Shown here: piece by piece, positions 45,571-57,457 of the stretch
Numbering within the stretch: position 1 is the stretch's first letter
Layout: every line of letters starts with the position of its first letter
NCBI GenBank assembly: GCA_025531455.1
Contig: JAMYHL010000045.1
Coordinates: forward strand, 124,001 to 188,000
DNA from: Apiotrichum sp. Y4204
Lineage: Eukaryota; Basidiomycota; Tremellomycetes; Trichosporonales; Trichosporonaceae
DNA length: 64,000 bases
Direction: 5' to 3'
Translations under genes and position numbers: made by a program
Notes under the pieces: generated by a model
Database searches by the model: none
The model's input: the letters and a program-made list of their open reading frames with translations, nothing else
Told to the model about the DNA's origin: nothing

Positions 45571-47267
45571 GGTCGGCAATGTGGATCCCGCCAAGAGCCA
45601 GCTCCGCAGTCTGCAAGCACGCTTTGGCGTCAGGCCAAGCCCAGGAAAGACTGTTTTTAGCCCACACGCAGGTTCAAGCTGCCCTGTGCGCCTGTGGTGT
45701 AGTGTATGAGTGGGCCCTCCTCGCGATCGTCCGTGTGTGCTCTCTGCTAGATTGTCGATATCACGGGTCAGTATTCCCCGCCCCCGCGTTTCCCCTACAC
45801 AAGCCCCTGGCGGACAACCATACGATCGATCTAGATCCACAGAACAGTCTTTTGCAGATGTGCAGATGTGCAGATGGCTGCTCCTCCTGCGCACAAAGGT
45901 GGGGCCCGGCCCAACCTCCCAACCGTGCCGAACCCACCATTTTGCACCCACCCTTATTAAAGTTCAGCCTCTCTTTCCTTTTGGGGGAAATTTCATTCTT
46001 CTTCATCGCGACGGCCTGCAATTGCCTCGAACATCTTCCCTGGACCCCACGTTTCAGAGGTGAAAAAAACCAGAGCTCGCCTTATAACCAGGCCGGGTAT
46101 GGGCTTATGACGCGTCGTCGCGCCCCTCAGCGGCAGGAGGAAGAGCAGAGGTGGTCCGGGACTGTTCGGGCCACCCGGGCCGCGGGCAGGGTACCCTGGG
46201 CGTCGCGCACAATGTCCGACGCGCGCGACGCCTTCTGTGGCACTCATATGTATGCCCTCATTGAGACTTTTCACGACCACATGATAGTCACATACGACTG
46301 ACTACATTGAATGCGCGAATGCCACTCGGAGCCCATCTTTGATGAGTGGCGCTGCAGCCATCTATGTACACTAGCCACCCATGTGCTCTAGCTCACATGA
46401 CAGCAGAAGAACAATCAGCACCGGTAACCCTAATCGAGATTACAAGGCTTATCTTACCAAGACGGGAAGGTCAAGATCAGCCCCAGACAGAGCCGCATGG
46501 TCGGGGAGTCCATCAGAATGGGAGAGTCTTGAACGTCAACGAGCTCAAGACTCGCCCCACGCCAACATGGTCAGAATCTACGACTGCCAATAGCAAGACT
46601 ACTGTCAACCTCAATGGCTAATCGTCGCCGATCGCGGCACTTGTCCGTTCCTTTAGATCCTTTCAGAACATTCCGACGATCATGTTGATCCGCTAACCGG
46701 CACCAGATGCTCCACTGGCGCGACGCGACGCGTGCGGCGATCTCTTGCCCTTGTCGATCCATATGGTCGTCTAGCAATGTTGATCGTTTCGGCCTGCGTT
46801 CTGCAATGCAGCATACGTGGTTTCCGCGGCACGAGCGCAGTGAGGAACGAGGGGCCGTGACACCACCTTTCCTTCCCCAAAACCTCCACAATTACCAGAC
46901 CTCTGGCATCTCAATGGCCCTCAGCCCTCATGAACCTTCGCCGTCGTCATGACTGATTTACCGCGCCATGGGCCGCAGAAGCTGTCCCTCATTATCTCCG
47001 CAGTCAAGCGTGAGCCAACACTGTTCGAGCCGGCTTCAGGCTCCGTTGTATGTAGCCCTGTGGTCTGTAGCTGCGAGGACGCTGCGAAACCACTATCAGA
47101 TGTCTGCGCAGATGCCTGTACTTCCGATGCGGCCGTGGGACTCGCGTTTTGCTCCGTGGTGATTAACGTTCTAGAGTGGGGCTCTTCCTTCGCCCCCGCC
47201 AACCTGTCTCACAGTGAATGCATGGCCGGGATGCTAACAAGTCGCCGCGGATACAGTAGTATTCGTG

Positions 47268-47303
47268 TCATCACATCACTCATCACATCACTCATCACAT
47301 CAC
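47268..47303. repeat. Tandem 12-mer, three exact copies
   Basis: TCATCACATCAC is repeated three times without mismatch in non-coding DNA. A simple-sequence repeat with no obvious function. Confidence 0.9.
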
Positions 47304-48447
47304 ATTCCGGCATTACCCTGCCTCCTTAACGACAAGCCTGTATCCGTCTACAGTAGAAGTCGACAACTCAGAGGCGTAGTCAAAGCCGTGTGCGAGGCGA
47401 TGGCGGCTGTCGTTCACATTCTAGACACCAGCATTGCGACATGCGGGGAAATAATCCGTAACGAAGGAACGGACGCCTTGGTGACATGTTCCGCGCACTT
47501 CGCCGTGAGTAATGTCTAATCTTCTCGGGGCTATATGGAGTATGGGAATCAATGCTCACTCAGCCTTGTCTTGAAACCACAGTTCTTGCATTCCTTTGCC
47601 CACTCTTGGACGAGGTTACGCTGCGGCACATTGTAGTCTGGTCTCCCACACCGTCATGCCAAGCGTTTGGTTCCTTGGTCAAGGTGGGCGTGATGACACA
47701 TAATGGCTACTGCAAGCCTGTCTCAACGCCTAGCTAACAGCCTCTGCTGTTGCAGCAAACACAAGTCCAGCGACCAGAAGGCTGGCTCTACATTCATAGA
47801 TGGCATGGCGTAACGCTCGAGATGGCCGAGTATCTCTATGCATGGCACAGGTGTTACATTTTACGATTGTTAAAGCTAAAAGGTGCACACTTGACCATCC
47901 ACTAACTGGTGCATAGGAGGAGTAGCAAAAGGCAGCTTGATGCAATGCATACTTCCTCCAGCGTTGAGGTGATCTCGTCTGTCTGTCGAGATCGTTCTGA
48001 GCGTGACTGATTTTTGATTTTGATTTTTAGTTCCGTTTGTTTGTCGTGAAACGGACGAAAAAAAAAAAAAGAAAGAAATCAATTAATTCAGTCGCGTCGT
48101 TGGTTGCAGCGTTGGGCGCGCTGTGTGTGTGTTCTGGTGTCCTGCATGTCCTGTCCGGTGGGCTCTCGCCCCTCAGGAAAACGTAAACAACAACAACAAA
48201 CAACAAACACTTCAAGACATCGGCACTCGTCGTCGACGGTGGTTGAGCATACATCAATCAACACTGTCAACAACACTCATCTCCATCCTCATCATCTGTT
48301 GAATCCAGTCAGATATTGTAGTTGCGTCTTGTCCAGTCACTGTTCCGCACTGTCAACCCCCTGTCACCTCGACTCGACTTATCTCGGCCTTCCCCGCTTG
48401 TCCAGCAACTAGTACCTTTGATCATTTTTCGGCTCGCGCGCGCAACC

Positions 48448-51400
48448 ATGGCGGAGCTCAGCGAGCACGAGATTCTGTTCAAGTGAGTTCTTGGCTGCCG
48501 TACTCGCCGCGTCTATCCCCACCTGGCACTGGGTCGGTAGTGCTTGGTTTCCAATGCATGGGTGTCGTCTGCATGATGTGTGCTGACATCAAGCACTGCG
48601 GCTCTGTCGGCGCTTCGCCGCCCGCAGCTCGTCAGTCTCTCGAAGAAGTACGGTCTCCGCGCCAATGGCAAGGTATGCTCTGCTACGATGTTAATATGTT
48701 GGACTCTCAGCTAACCGCGGCCAGAACCAAGAGATGATTCAACGTCTCCAGGACTGTGAGTCACCGTGCATGTATGGCGCAGGCAATACATGCAAACTTG
48801 AATTGCCTGCGCCCGGACCGCATGCATCTATCTCTCGTACAGGAGCTAACAGTCAGTCGGCCAGACCCTCACTCCGTCGGCCAAGACAGCGTTCGACTAC
48901 GGCGTCAACACGCGCGCCCAGCGCAACTCGACGACTCCGTCCGTGAAGATGCCAGAGCTGGAGATGTCCGATGACGATGACCTTCCCGCCGACCTACGCA
49001 TGGTGACCGCCCTTCAGAGCGGTGCATCGGCCAGCACGATCAAGCCGCCTGCACGAGAGTCGGACGCCTGGGAGGTGCTTACGAGTGGCGACTCGTCCTT
49101 GATACATGAGCCAGATGGATGCGGACGGTCTGCTGGTTTGGGCCCCAAAAAGTCGCTTCCCTGGAAGAGTGCTCTAAATGGCAAGCCACTGGAGAATCCC
49201 ACTACTTGTAAGTTTACACAACGACAAACACACAACAACAACAACAAACACACAAACATCGCATCACTCCATCATCATCCATCCACCCTGTATATGTTTA
49301 CTAAACTCGCATCAGCATCCAAACTCCACCGCAACGATTCGAAAAGCAGTTCGCTCAAGTCTCTGGGTAGCTCACTCCGCCGTGCAGCCTCGCGTTCTCT
49401 CTCCATCACACGTAAACACGGTGCTGTCCTGAGTGCGAGCACAAACACAAACTATTCTGCAACTACAACATCCTCCATCATCCCTTCCAGCAGCAAACCA
49501 CCAACCATCCTCTCTCCCGTTCGTAGCCACAGCCCCGAACAAGAGACAGAGAACGTCGGCGACCAGCCTATGGACGAGGACGACGATCCTCCGTCCCCTG
49601 CATCAGCCATTGGCGTCGCCAAACGCCACTCGTCTATGTCCCTCCATCCTGTCCACCGTGCCAGCACTATCCGTCTCGTATCCCCCGGTCCATCCGCCCT
49701 TCAGGAGCTAGTTCGGGCAGTTTCTCCCGATCCAACACTGAACGACGACGACGAGTTGCCACTCACCGGCCTTAACTCCGTCGACGCCATCCGGAAGCGT
49801 GCTTCTATCCAGTTCCCAAGTGGCTTCAACATCACCGACCAGCGCGCTCTGAACCGCCGTTCCATGCCCATTCTCACGTCGCCGCAGGCTCTTCAGCAGA
49901 CCGCTCGCATAACTAGCGCGCCCTCCCCCGGTGGCCTCTATCCCGACCTTTCGAAGATCCGCATTGCAGACACACCGATGCGCGACACCACTACTCGCGC
50001 GGCCTCGCTGAACCTTCCTGGGAGCTTCCCAGTGGACCCAAAGCCCTCATCGCCAAAGATCACCTCGCCGACGTCCCCCTCCTCTCCTTCCTTCGTCTTT
50101 GGCGCAGGCAATGGCACCAGCGGCGATGCTTTCTCCAGCGCTGGCATGAAGCTGCTTGAGGAGATGCAGGCCAAGATGGGCGGCACTGCTTTCAATCCCG
50201 AATTACTCAAGGGAAAGCGTGCTGAAGTCAACAAGCTCGTGGCAACGAACACCGACCTCGGTAGCGGCCCGACTGGTGGATGGGGTCTTTCGTCCTCGGA
50301 GCGTGTCACTGCCGACCGCTTCGCCAAGGCTCACGAGCGCATTTTCTCCCAGATGTCGTCTATCGACTCTGCCGGCACCGCCAGGAGTGTCAGCGCCTCG
50401 TCCAAGAATGTCAGCGCCTCGGTTCCTCCTGGTGCCACACCGGGAACCAAGCGCAAGCTTGATGGGGGATCCACGGACTCAAACTCTGGGTCGCTTCCCC
50501 GCCTCGTCAATGGTCTTCCTGCTGCTCGCACGGTGTCGGCTTCATCCCAGGCGACAGACATCAAGGAGGAAGAGGCTGCCCGCAGCAACAAGCGCACAAA
50601 GATGTCCGCCGCTCCCCGCTACATGAGCTCCATTCGTGGCGCGGTCTCTAAGATCTCTGCCAGCGTGGGCCCTGGTACACCCACCTCCCGCAACCGTCGA
50701 GCGGAGGCACGCAGCCGTTTCCCCTTCCTCGCCAACAAGAAGACCACCGAGGCGAAGGGCGGTAGCGATGCTGCTACATCTGATAGCTCCAAGGCCCCTG
50801 CGAAGAAGACTGCCGGCCCTCAGCCACCCAAGCGCGTGTCGTCTCTCCAGAGCAGTACCGCCTCGATTCCCGCCCCAAGCAAGCTGCGCACCCCGTCTGC
50901 TACGACTGCCGCTTGTGCCACTTCCCGTGCGATTGCCAGCTCCACAAGTAGCGCTGGATCCAACCAGTCGGCCAAGTCGCGCGTGGCATCCGCTTCGAGC
51001 CGGCCGCCCGTCACCATGGTGCCGATGAAAGACGGCAGCAGTGGAGCTGCTCCGTCGAAGCGCTCCATATCGCACCCCCGGCCTATGTCTGCGGTTTCAA
51101 CCTCTGCCCTTTCTCGCTCCACGCCGGCTTCGTCCAGCGGGCTCCCCCAGCCTCGCAAGGCTGACGCTCTGCTGAGCTCTCGTGCCAATGCTAGCGCACC
51201 GGCACTCAACCGTTCCTCACTGCACACCCCCACTGCATCATCGCTGGCGCGCATGCAGTCGACGGTCAAGCCCGCAGCCCCGGTCATTCCCACCACTCCT
51301 GCTCTGTCCACGCCTAAACGTCCGCTTCCATACCCTCCCAAGGGATCAGCAGCGACGCAGTCTGGTGTCTCCATTGCTGGCATAGCGCCACAGATTCCTA

Positions 51401-51840
51401 CCACGTCGCCGTTCGGCGCGGCCTCGTCTCGCGCCAACTACCTCTTTGAGTCCAACTTCCACTTCCCTGCCCCGGGTGCGACTGTCGAGTCTCCCAAGCG
51501 CCCTCTTCCGATGCCTCCTACGGTGCGCTATCCAGTGGTCTCGGACTTCCGGTCGCCAACTACTGGTATCAAATCCCCCACCGCCGGACTCAAGTCTCCC
51601 TCGGCTATGAAGTCGCCCACGGGTATTCCCCGTCCCCGCCCGATGTCTACCCCGCAGCGCGTCGGCAAGTCCCCCGCCCGCCCTACCATAAGCTCGGCGC
51701 AGCGTGCGCGCGCCCGCGAGAGCGGCGTGGCAAGCATCAAGGCCCGCGGTGACTCGACGGTCGCGCAGCGCCGCCTCGAAATCCGCGCCCGCCACGAGCG
51801 TATGAAGCAGGAGCGCGAGCTGCGCGCCATGCTGGGTTAG
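48448..51840 (+). CDS. NuSAP-like SAP-motif protein (putative spindle/chromatin-associated)
   Basis: Five exons (48448-48482, 48594-48672, 48725-48755, 48857-49207, 49316-51840) give 1006 residues. The N-terminus forms a SAP-like helix pair (ALRRPQLVSLSKKYGLRANG, then NQEMIQRLQD, residues about 17-45). Animal NuSAP has the same L-x3-AKxxGLRAN arrangement at its N-terminus. A second match is RFAKAHERIFSQMSSID (about 498-512), resembling the NuSAP block with a K-x-H-E-x-x-F-x-x-M-x-S-I-D pattern. The rest is disordered, rich in Ser/Pro/Ala/Lys with KSPT-type repeats. It ends in a basic, probably helical tail (AQRRLEIRARHERMKQEREL). Animal NuSAP bundles and stabilises spindle microtubules near chromatin; orthology is inferred from two short motifs plus order. 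The intron 49208-49315 is a multiple of three without stops. Confidence 0.8.
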
Positions 51841-52342
51841 AAGGAGATGGCTACCGGAGTTGCCACAATGTCTGAGAGCGAGCGCATGTTGAGAGTCACC
51901 CCAAGTGCTTTGAAGAGAACTTTCCCAATCCATTATTCCGTAGCCGAGCGAGCTACGAGGCCCACCACAACAGTCTGTTACCCATCACATTAGATACCCA
52001 CTGCACATGCCTACCTGCTATTCCAACCACACTACTTGTGCATGTATTATTCCCGCCCGAGAAGAGAGAGGCTCCAAGTGGATGCCGTGGCATGAACTAA
52101 TAATAATAAGAACATGCACTGCCCCGAGCTCACAACATTGCGAACATGACGCGATGCAACTGAGTACCTGAGTCTACATAATGCAAGATGCAGTGATCCG
52201 ATCCCTCCCCCACGCCGTGCCGCCTCTCCATTCCCCCAATGCCATGCGATGTGTCGTTCCAAGCCACGAGACAAGTACGAGTACGAGTGATTAATGCCGA
52301 GAGGTAAACAGGGTGTGTACAGGATGCGAGCGGTGACGAAAT
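51841..52342. other. Intergenic, convergent 3' ends
   Basis: About 500 bp between the NuSAP-like stop (+) and the PIK1 stop (-). It should contain both 3' untranslated regions. Nothing else was seen. Confidence 0.6.
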
Positions 52343-55300
52343 TTACAAGACGCCTTGGCTGCTTTGTTAGCTCAAAGTTTGGGGTTGCAGCTCACCTGTA
52401 GTACTGGAAGGTGTCGTATAGTCGTGTATAATTGCTGCCAGTCGAGCTGACGATGAGGCGGTCAAGGTACGCGTCGATGGCTGCGGTGGTGAGGCCGAGT
52501 GCGAAACGGTCGCGGAAGTGGGTGACCGTGTTCTCGCCAAAGAGGGCAAAGCAGTCGAGCTTGCTGTCCTTCTGCATGAGCTCGACAATGGTGATTAAGC
52601 TGTCCGAGTGCTTGCGCGCTGCCTCAAAGCCCTCCTTGAACAGTTTGCGGAAGTAGGCGTAGCCCGGCGAGTCGAGGCCGCCCATAATCTCGACGTACTC
52701 GAGCGGCATCTTGAACGGCGCGGCCTCAAAGCCCATGTTCCCGCCCGGCGAGTTGGAGAGCATGAACCCAAAGTCGATGTGGATCAGGTGGCCGTCGCGG
52801 TCAACCAGGATGTTGCCGTTGTGCCTGTCCTTGATCTGTAGCAGGTACGTGATGATGCTGTACCCGGCGAGCGACTTGATAAAGTTCCGGCGTGCGCGCG
52901 CGAAAATGCCGCTGTCGGGCTTGCCGTATGTGTTGACATAGTGGTCCATGAGGCTCACATGCCCAATCGGATTACCCTCGGCGACGCGCCGCGCGTACTC
53001 GGATTTCTTGATCGAGTGCACCGAGACCGCATCGGTGATCGTCTCGACAAGGCCCGAGCTCTCGCCCGTGATGAGGATACGGAAGAAGCGGGCCCAGCAC
53101 TCGCACTTCTCCTCCTTCCAGATACGGGTGAACCGATCGATCAGCTGTGTGGCCAGCTGCTCTTGCCGGAGGTCGGCACCAGTCTTGACAATGACCGAGA
53201 TAACGTCCCAGTTGGCGAGGTGGCCCCACGGCGAGGATGCGCGGATACGGGACTTTTTCGCATTCCAAGATTCCTTGAACACCGCTGCGGACGGGTCTGC
53301 CTTGTTGATTTCACGGCGCACGATGCCCTCGTCCTCAGCCGTCTTGCCCTCGGTGTTGCCGACCTCAACGCCCTGGGGTCGACTCGTCATGCGCTGGACA
53401 CGCTCCTCCTCGAGGGCCATCATCTCCTCCATAATCCGCTCACGGATGGCGGCTGCCTGGACCGCGGCAAGACGCAACTTGCCGCCCTGGCCGTTTGATC
53501 CCGGCGGGCCATCGTTTGTCTCCTTCTCCTTGTCCTTCGAGCCCGTGATCCACCCTGTGCCAGGTATCCAGCGGAGCGCACCAGATGCCGTTGATGTCGG
53601 AGCCTCGGGCACTGCTGCCTGCTGAGAGGCATTCAGCTGGGCAAGCATGACAGCGGCGGTGCGCATCCGTTCCGAGTAGTCTTCCAACGAGATGAGACGC
53701 TTTGGTGTTCCGGCACGCGGTTCCATCTCCGCCACAATAGGTGAAGCAGGCTGCGGTGTGGCAACCCGGTCACCAGCAAAGCTGCCACCGTTGGCGAGCA
53801 CCGGCGTATGCGGATGAGATATGGGTGCGTTGCCACCAAGCGATGATCGGCGTGGCGGTGATGCATCGCCGCTGTTCCATACCTCGAGGTCGAGCTGTTT
53901 GTTCTTCGGTGCGGACGGCAGAGGCAACGAATCGGCAAGGTCTGGCAGGTTGTCGCGAACGGAGAGCTTGTTGCCGTACAGCTGCTCGACAAGGTCCATT
54001 TCCTCCACTTCCTCGGGTGCGATCGACTTGCGCGCCTCGATCGGCAGAACGGGGGAAATAACCTGTTCCGGGACGCGCACCTCCTCATTCTCGATCGCGA
54101 CGATCGGAACGGCTTGCGGCATCGGCGCGCCAAACCCTTCAAACGTCGGTGGCGTCACCACTCCTGCCATGCCATTCTCCTTTTTCCGCCGCTTCATATC
54201 CTCCTGCATGACAATCTTCTTGAGCAGTTCGCGGTTTTCCCGCCGTGTGGGGTCAAAGTCGAGGTCGTCCTGGAGAATCTCCACATGAAGGACATACGGC
54301 GCGCGCTCCGCCGAGTTGAGCACGACCGAATCGCCAGGTGAAATGCGCACCACGCGGGAATGCGAGTTGTGCTGCTTCTTGTCCGGCCGTAGCAGGTTTT
54401 TGCTCGACGAAACCTTCTGGTCCCCATGGCGGTGGTGATCCGCATTGCACCACAAGGGCATGCACACTTCGGCGGGGAGCATGTGGTTAAGACCCGTGAG
54501 CTCGGCTCGCAATGCCGAAATCCGCGCGGGCTTGGGAATGACGAGCAGGCGGTTGGAGATATCCTCGAGCAACAGAAGGAAGCGAATCTCGCTGCGGCAG
54601 TAGTGGCTCTTAAGCAACTGGCGTTGTGCCTCGAGAGAATACGCGCCCAGCAGCTGATCGGCAGATGGTGGGCGGCCAGGGGTGCCGCGCCGGGACATGC
54701 CGCCGGCTGAGGGCAGTTCTGGGACCGAGTGGAACGCCTGGTGGGTCGCAAGGAGTTTCGGCAACGGCGGAGGGGGCGTTCCGGGACTCTGGCCGAACGG
54801 GTCGCGCCCTCGCTTGTCACTCTCCACATGGAACATCGGCGTCGATTCCGTGCGTGAAGAGCGCAGCGCCGGGCTAGTGTATGAGGGATGTAATGGCGGG
54901 CGCTGAGTCTCCGTCGTCGACTGCGATGCCGACCGCGTTGTCGGGCTCGGCCGCCGCGCTGCAGGCTGGACAACGACCACCGGGTTGGAGGGCATGCTGT
55001 CTTCTTCCTCCGAGACATCCTCGCTCTCGGCTGGTGGTGGCCGCACGCCCGACGCCTTGGAGTCCCATTGCCCGTCTGCGCCGCCTGTGCGGTCAACCTC
55101 AACTCGAGAACGGCTCTCTTGCTGATCGTCCATCGGTTTCCGGCCCTGGAGGACCGCCCACTCGCCGACAAGACCTGTAAGGCCAGGCATGGCGGGCCCG
55201 GCCAGCATTGCAGTCATTCCGACAAGAGCAGAAAACGCGTGCGGGTTGACGCGAACCGGCGGTGCCAGCGAATCAGCCACCGGCTCCTCGGACAGTAACG

Positions 55301-56127
55301 CCGAGGAAATCCCACCCATGGCTAGCGAGGGGTGCGGAGATGGTGGTAGCGAGCGGTACGGCGACGCGTTGGGTTCTGGGGGGTCGCCGAAGAGGATCTC
55401 GTGGCAGCGGTGCAGGACGCGCTGGCAGATCTTGAATGCGCGCGGGTTCGAGGTGCGCGTCGGCGTGAGGTCGTGCAGTGCGGTCTGCATGAACCAGAAG
55501 GTCTACCATTAGTCACAGCCGTGAACTTGGACATGTGACTACTCACCAACATTGCGGAATGTGTGCTCTCCTCGCAACGTGCAATAACAAAGCTTTCCAG
55601 TGCATTGCTCTCCGTCGGGCGCGTTATGAGCAGGTGGCTGGGGGTCAGCACAGAATGGCTAGCGCTGTCCGGCTGTGTGGTCGGCTACACACGAGGCACC
55701 GAGCCGGACTCCACTGCGGCCGCCAAGTTGCAGTTGCCTGCAATTGACGCTCAACAACAACTAGCGAGCAGCTTCCCAGACAGCCGCAGCATTGACTCAC
55801 CAAATCTGTGGCCAGTAAAATTCTACCTCCTCGGAAGGCATCGACTTCATGCGCCAGCAGAGGTAGTGGCTGATACCTATACTCTCGGGGTAGGTCTTGA
55901 GGTAGTGCATCGCGACCGATATATTGAAGTACGGCGAGAGGAAGAGGCGGAGACTGGGAGTCAGCGCTGTGCGGATCACGTCGGGCGTGGGCAGCTTCGG
56001 GCGTCCGCGTTACGGAGCGGCGAGAGCAGCAGGCGAAGACCGAAGGGTGCAGGGTTCGTAATCCGAAGCGTCGGACAAGCTTGATCACCGCATCTCCGAA
56101 CCATACTCACAGGAGTGCGTGCGACAT
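52343..56127 (-). CDS. PIK1: Phosphatidylinositol 4-kinase, Pik1 type
   Basis: Makes phosphatidylinositol 4-phosphate at the trans-Golgi (and in the nucleus), driving secretory traffic together with Frq1 and Arf1. Five exons (56127-56111, 55953-55801, 55637-55547, 55502-52396, 52358-52343) give 1127 residues. The first exon codes only five full residues; it joins to give MSHALLLRLF, which leads into the lipid-kinase-unique/helical region (YFNISVAMHYL; FVIARCEESTHSAML; TFWFMQTALHDL). A long disordered middle follows. The kinase domain occupies the last 280 residues or so, with SGLVETITDAVSVHSIKK, the catalytic loop DRHNGNILVD (about 978) and IDFGFMLS (about 998). The C-terminus YYSQGVL comes from a 16-nt last exon. 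The N-terminal helical region distinguishes Pik1/PI4KB from Stt4. Confidence 0.96.
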
Positions 56128-57457
56128 GGCGGGCGTGTCGGCGGTGCCGTCGGTGCCGGGGAAAACAATGAAGGGGGAGAGACGCCCGTCGGCGTCACTT
56201 TAGACAGCGCCGGGCGTGGGGCCGGGTATGAAGCCGGCTCGATGAGCGCGGGGGGGTGGGGCCGGTTCGTTTCCTGCAGACGGACGGCGATGATTCCAAT
56301 AACGGGGTGATAGCGACGTGGTTAGAAGACCGCCGTGATTAGAAGTCCGACAGAGCGCGGTGAGAAAGGACACGCCGACGAGCCCGGCTGTCGGAGGTAA
56401 CGGGGCGGGGAGGGGTGCCGGGTGGGGCGCGGAACGTGGCGGGCGGCGATGGGCGATGGCTAGGACGGGCGCGTGTCCATACCGCTGTGGGCTATACACA
56501 CTGTGCGCGTAAAGAGGCGACAATAGCGGTGGGGATGGAGACAGCACCGGGCGGGATGAGAAAATGTGACTTGTCGAATGGTAATGTTAATGTTTGATGA
56601 TGGAGATGACCTCCCGTCTCGGTGGATACGGATGTGGATGGGATGGATGTTTAGCGGCGTGAGGTGGAATGTCCAGGGCACAGGGCGCATGGGCACAAGG
56701 GCGGCAGGAGGGGTGGCACTAGGCAGGGCGACGCCAATACTGTACATACGCCAGTGTGGGTTCAACGTTTTGGTTCCAGCCACGTTGCCTCCATCCAGTG
56801 GTCAGTGGATCAGTGGCCACTCCGGCCAGTCCATGCAGTCCACTCCTCTTCATCTCATTGTGCTCTCCGCGCTCGGTGCTCGGCACATCGTGCCATGTCC
56901 TGGCGAGCGGGGCGGTTGGGCCAGGCCGATGCACCACGGAGCGGAGCTGCTGGCCTGCTCGCAGACACGCACGAGGTCGGCATGGTGCAAGGCACAGCCC
57001 ATGCCGTACCGTCTACGTGGTGTCGGCCCTCCACCGCACCGAACACCGGCCACGGGAGACCAAACTCGGCGGACACCAGGCGTACCGGCGGCAGGTCACA
57101 GTTGCGCATGGGTCCTCGATCCACGATCCTCGACACGCATGTTCGCAAGGCACCCGGCGCCCGTGTGCGTTCAGGATCACACACCGGCATGGGTACGGGA
57201 GCGGACTCGGCCAGCACCGCCGTTGATGCCGCTCCCGAGCTTGCTCTTGAGACCGACCAGAAGATTGCACACTCAGTCAGTGGTTGTTCAAATCTGACAT
57301 TGCCTTCACACCGCTCCTCGAGACTAATACCCAACATGCATGACATCTGAATGGAATAAAGACCACTACTGATGAACATCTTCTGACCATGAGCCTAGTA
57401 CGACGAGAAGAAAGGAGAAATGGAAGACAAGTTGGCAAGCGCCATACCTGGATCGGC
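56128..57457. other. PIK1 upstream / F-box gene downstream region
   Basis: This 1.3 kb holds the PIK1 promoter and the region upstream of it. Overlapping frames of 174 (minus, 56855-57379), 228 and 243 codons (plus) exist because the DNA is GC-rich; none has a domain, signal peptide or credible splice partner. No gene is called, but the minus-strand frame is the least implausible. Confidence 0.45.

Larger units (their letters stand above)
45136..48447. other. Intergenic region, 3.3 kb
   Basis: It contains the promoter of the Cys-rich GPI gene (transcribed leftward from 45135) and that of the NuSAP-like gene (rightward from 48448). A 286-codon open stretch at 45441-46301 has no early ATG and is partly made by a 7-base tandem repeat. 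Opposing frames at 46921-47330 look mildly protein-like on both strands but lack domains and splice partners. No gene is called. Confidence 0.5.

Noticed and set aside
45441..46301. 286-codon open stretch on the plus strand
   Set aside because: No ATG near its start. Part of it is the translation of the ACGCTGC tandem repeat, and its composition (Cys, His, Arg, Trp) is unlike the real genes here.
46921..47330. Opposing protein-like frames on both strands
   Set aside because: The minus-strand frame lacks an ATG. The plus-strand frame ends in translation of a 12-bp tandem repeat. No domain in either.
56566..57350. Overlapping 228- and 243-codon plus-strand frames and a 174-codon minus-strand frame (56855-57379)
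   Set aside because: GC-rich DNA depletes stops in all frames. The frames compete with one another and none has a domain or splice partner.
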